A stretch of DNA of 64,000 bases from Escarpia spicata. Taxonomy: Eukaryota > Annelida > Polychaeta > Sabellida > Siboglinidae. Where the stretch lies: positions 27,207,587 to 27,271,586 of the forward strand of contig OZ023217.1 in the NCBI GenBank assembly GCA_963995525.1. Reading direction: 5' to 3'. This document shows positions 63,802 through 64,000 of this stretch, in pieces; positions within the stretch are counted from its first letter, which is position 1; each line of letters begins with the position of its first letter. Below the pieces are notes generated by a model, which was given only the letters and a program-made list of their open reading frames with translations, did not search any database and was not told the origin of the DNA. The position numbers were made by a program, and so were the translations under genes.

Positions 63802-64000
63802 ATGAACAGGACCTCTTGCAATATGTGGACACAAAAATTAACACAAAATATGGAAACCCTAATCAATAGACGATGCGGTAGCTTTATGACTGCATCACAT
63901 TCTGAAGAAAGGACAGGAACCTATGCCAGGACCCTGTTCATTGACTTCAGCTCAGCATTCAACATCATCTTCTTCAGGCTGTTGAATGTACATCCTGCCA
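63802..64000 (+). repeat. Unit U11 (partial, 3' end missing)
   Basis: Holds only the first 199 bases of a unit, up to FIDFSSAFN and the following codons of element A, and matches the other copies. It shows that the array runs past the right edge. Confidence 0.93.
63802..64000 (+). mobile_element. Element A, RT part (U11, cut by window end)
   Basis: Begins as in other units and runs through TLFIDFSSAFN to the window edge. ACACAAAATATGG near 63842 has a private A-to-C change. Confidence 0.8.

Larger units (their letters stand above)
1..64000 (+). repeat. Macrosatellite: tandem array of ~6.07-kb units
   Basis: The whole window is a head-to-tail array. Any landmark recurs with a spacing of 6042, 6066, 6069, 6066, 6065, 6066, 6067, 5749, 6067 and 6065 bases when phased on the ATG at 3480. 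Every part of the unit repeats in the same order and orientation, including non-coding spacers, so the repeat is a DNA segment rather than independent transposon insertions. Copies differ by scattered substitutions; the short units are explained by one 27-bp deletion (U1) and one 316-bp deletion (U8). Neither array edge lies in the window. I infer recent amplification and homogenisation by unequal crossing over or gene conversion. Confidence 0.97.

Noticed and set aside
1..64000. CRISPR array or phage-like repeat system
   Set aside because: The repeat unit is about 6 kb, and content is eukaryotic non-LTR retrotransposon; no short regularly spaced repeats with unique spacers.
1..64000. LTR retrotransposon or endogenous virus
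   Set aside because: Both RTs are of the non-LTR type with an APE-like endonuclease in element B; no LTRs, gag, protease, integrase or tRNA primer site seen. The long direct repeats are whole array units.
1..64000. rDNA, histone or other gene-array explanation for the repeats
   Set aside because: No rRNA, histone or snRNA sequence was recognised in the unit.

Overview
The window is eukaryotic, almost certainly metazoan, repetitive DNA. From base 1 to base 64000 it is one head-to-tail array of a unit of about 6.07 kb, with ten complete copies and a partial copy at each end. No unique flanking DNA is visible, so the true array is longer than the window. Copies differ by scattered single-base changes and a few small indels. 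I see no rRNA, tRNA, CRISPR, bacterial operon or intact single-copy gene. The two non-LTR retrotransposon types and the decayed basic protein gene suggest an aquatic animal (fish, basal chordate or marine invertebrate), but the sequence does not settle which.

Units here are phased on a reproducible ATG (3480, 9522, 15588, 21657, 27723, 33788, 39854, 45921, 51670, 57737, 63802) and numbered U0 (partial, left) to U11 (partial, right). The order in each unit on the + strand is: (1) the reverse transcriptase part of non-LTR element A (CR1/L2/Rex1-like), whose active-site motif is degraded; (2) a 2.67-kb, 5'-truncated non-LTR element B with the end of an endonuclease domain, a full reverse transcriptase region broken by frameshifts, and a C-terminal tail; (3) the C-terminal part of element A, so B sits nested inside A; (4) a 0.37-kb spacer with a 19-bp tandem motif; (5) on the minus strand, about 1 kb of a decayed gene for a Lys/Arg-rich protein; (6) a 1.06 to 1.09-kb spacer with scattered copies of a GTCATGGAGTGACA-like motif and one near-perfect palindrome.

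The same stops and frameshifts occur in nearly every copy. The nested insertion and most of the decay therefore came before the amplification, and the coding relics are passengers of a macrosatellite rather than an active system. The copies nevertheless carry a clear history. U2 and U4 share private variants at a constant 12,135-base offset. U5 is a mosaic of U3-like and U4-like sequence. U0 and U8 look recombinant. U7 to U10 form a right-hand subfamily. U8 has a 316-bp deletion that by chance fuses the endonuclease and reverse transcriptase frames into one 226-codon ORF. Unequal exchange or gene conversion is the likely cause. No gene in the window can be called functional with confidence.
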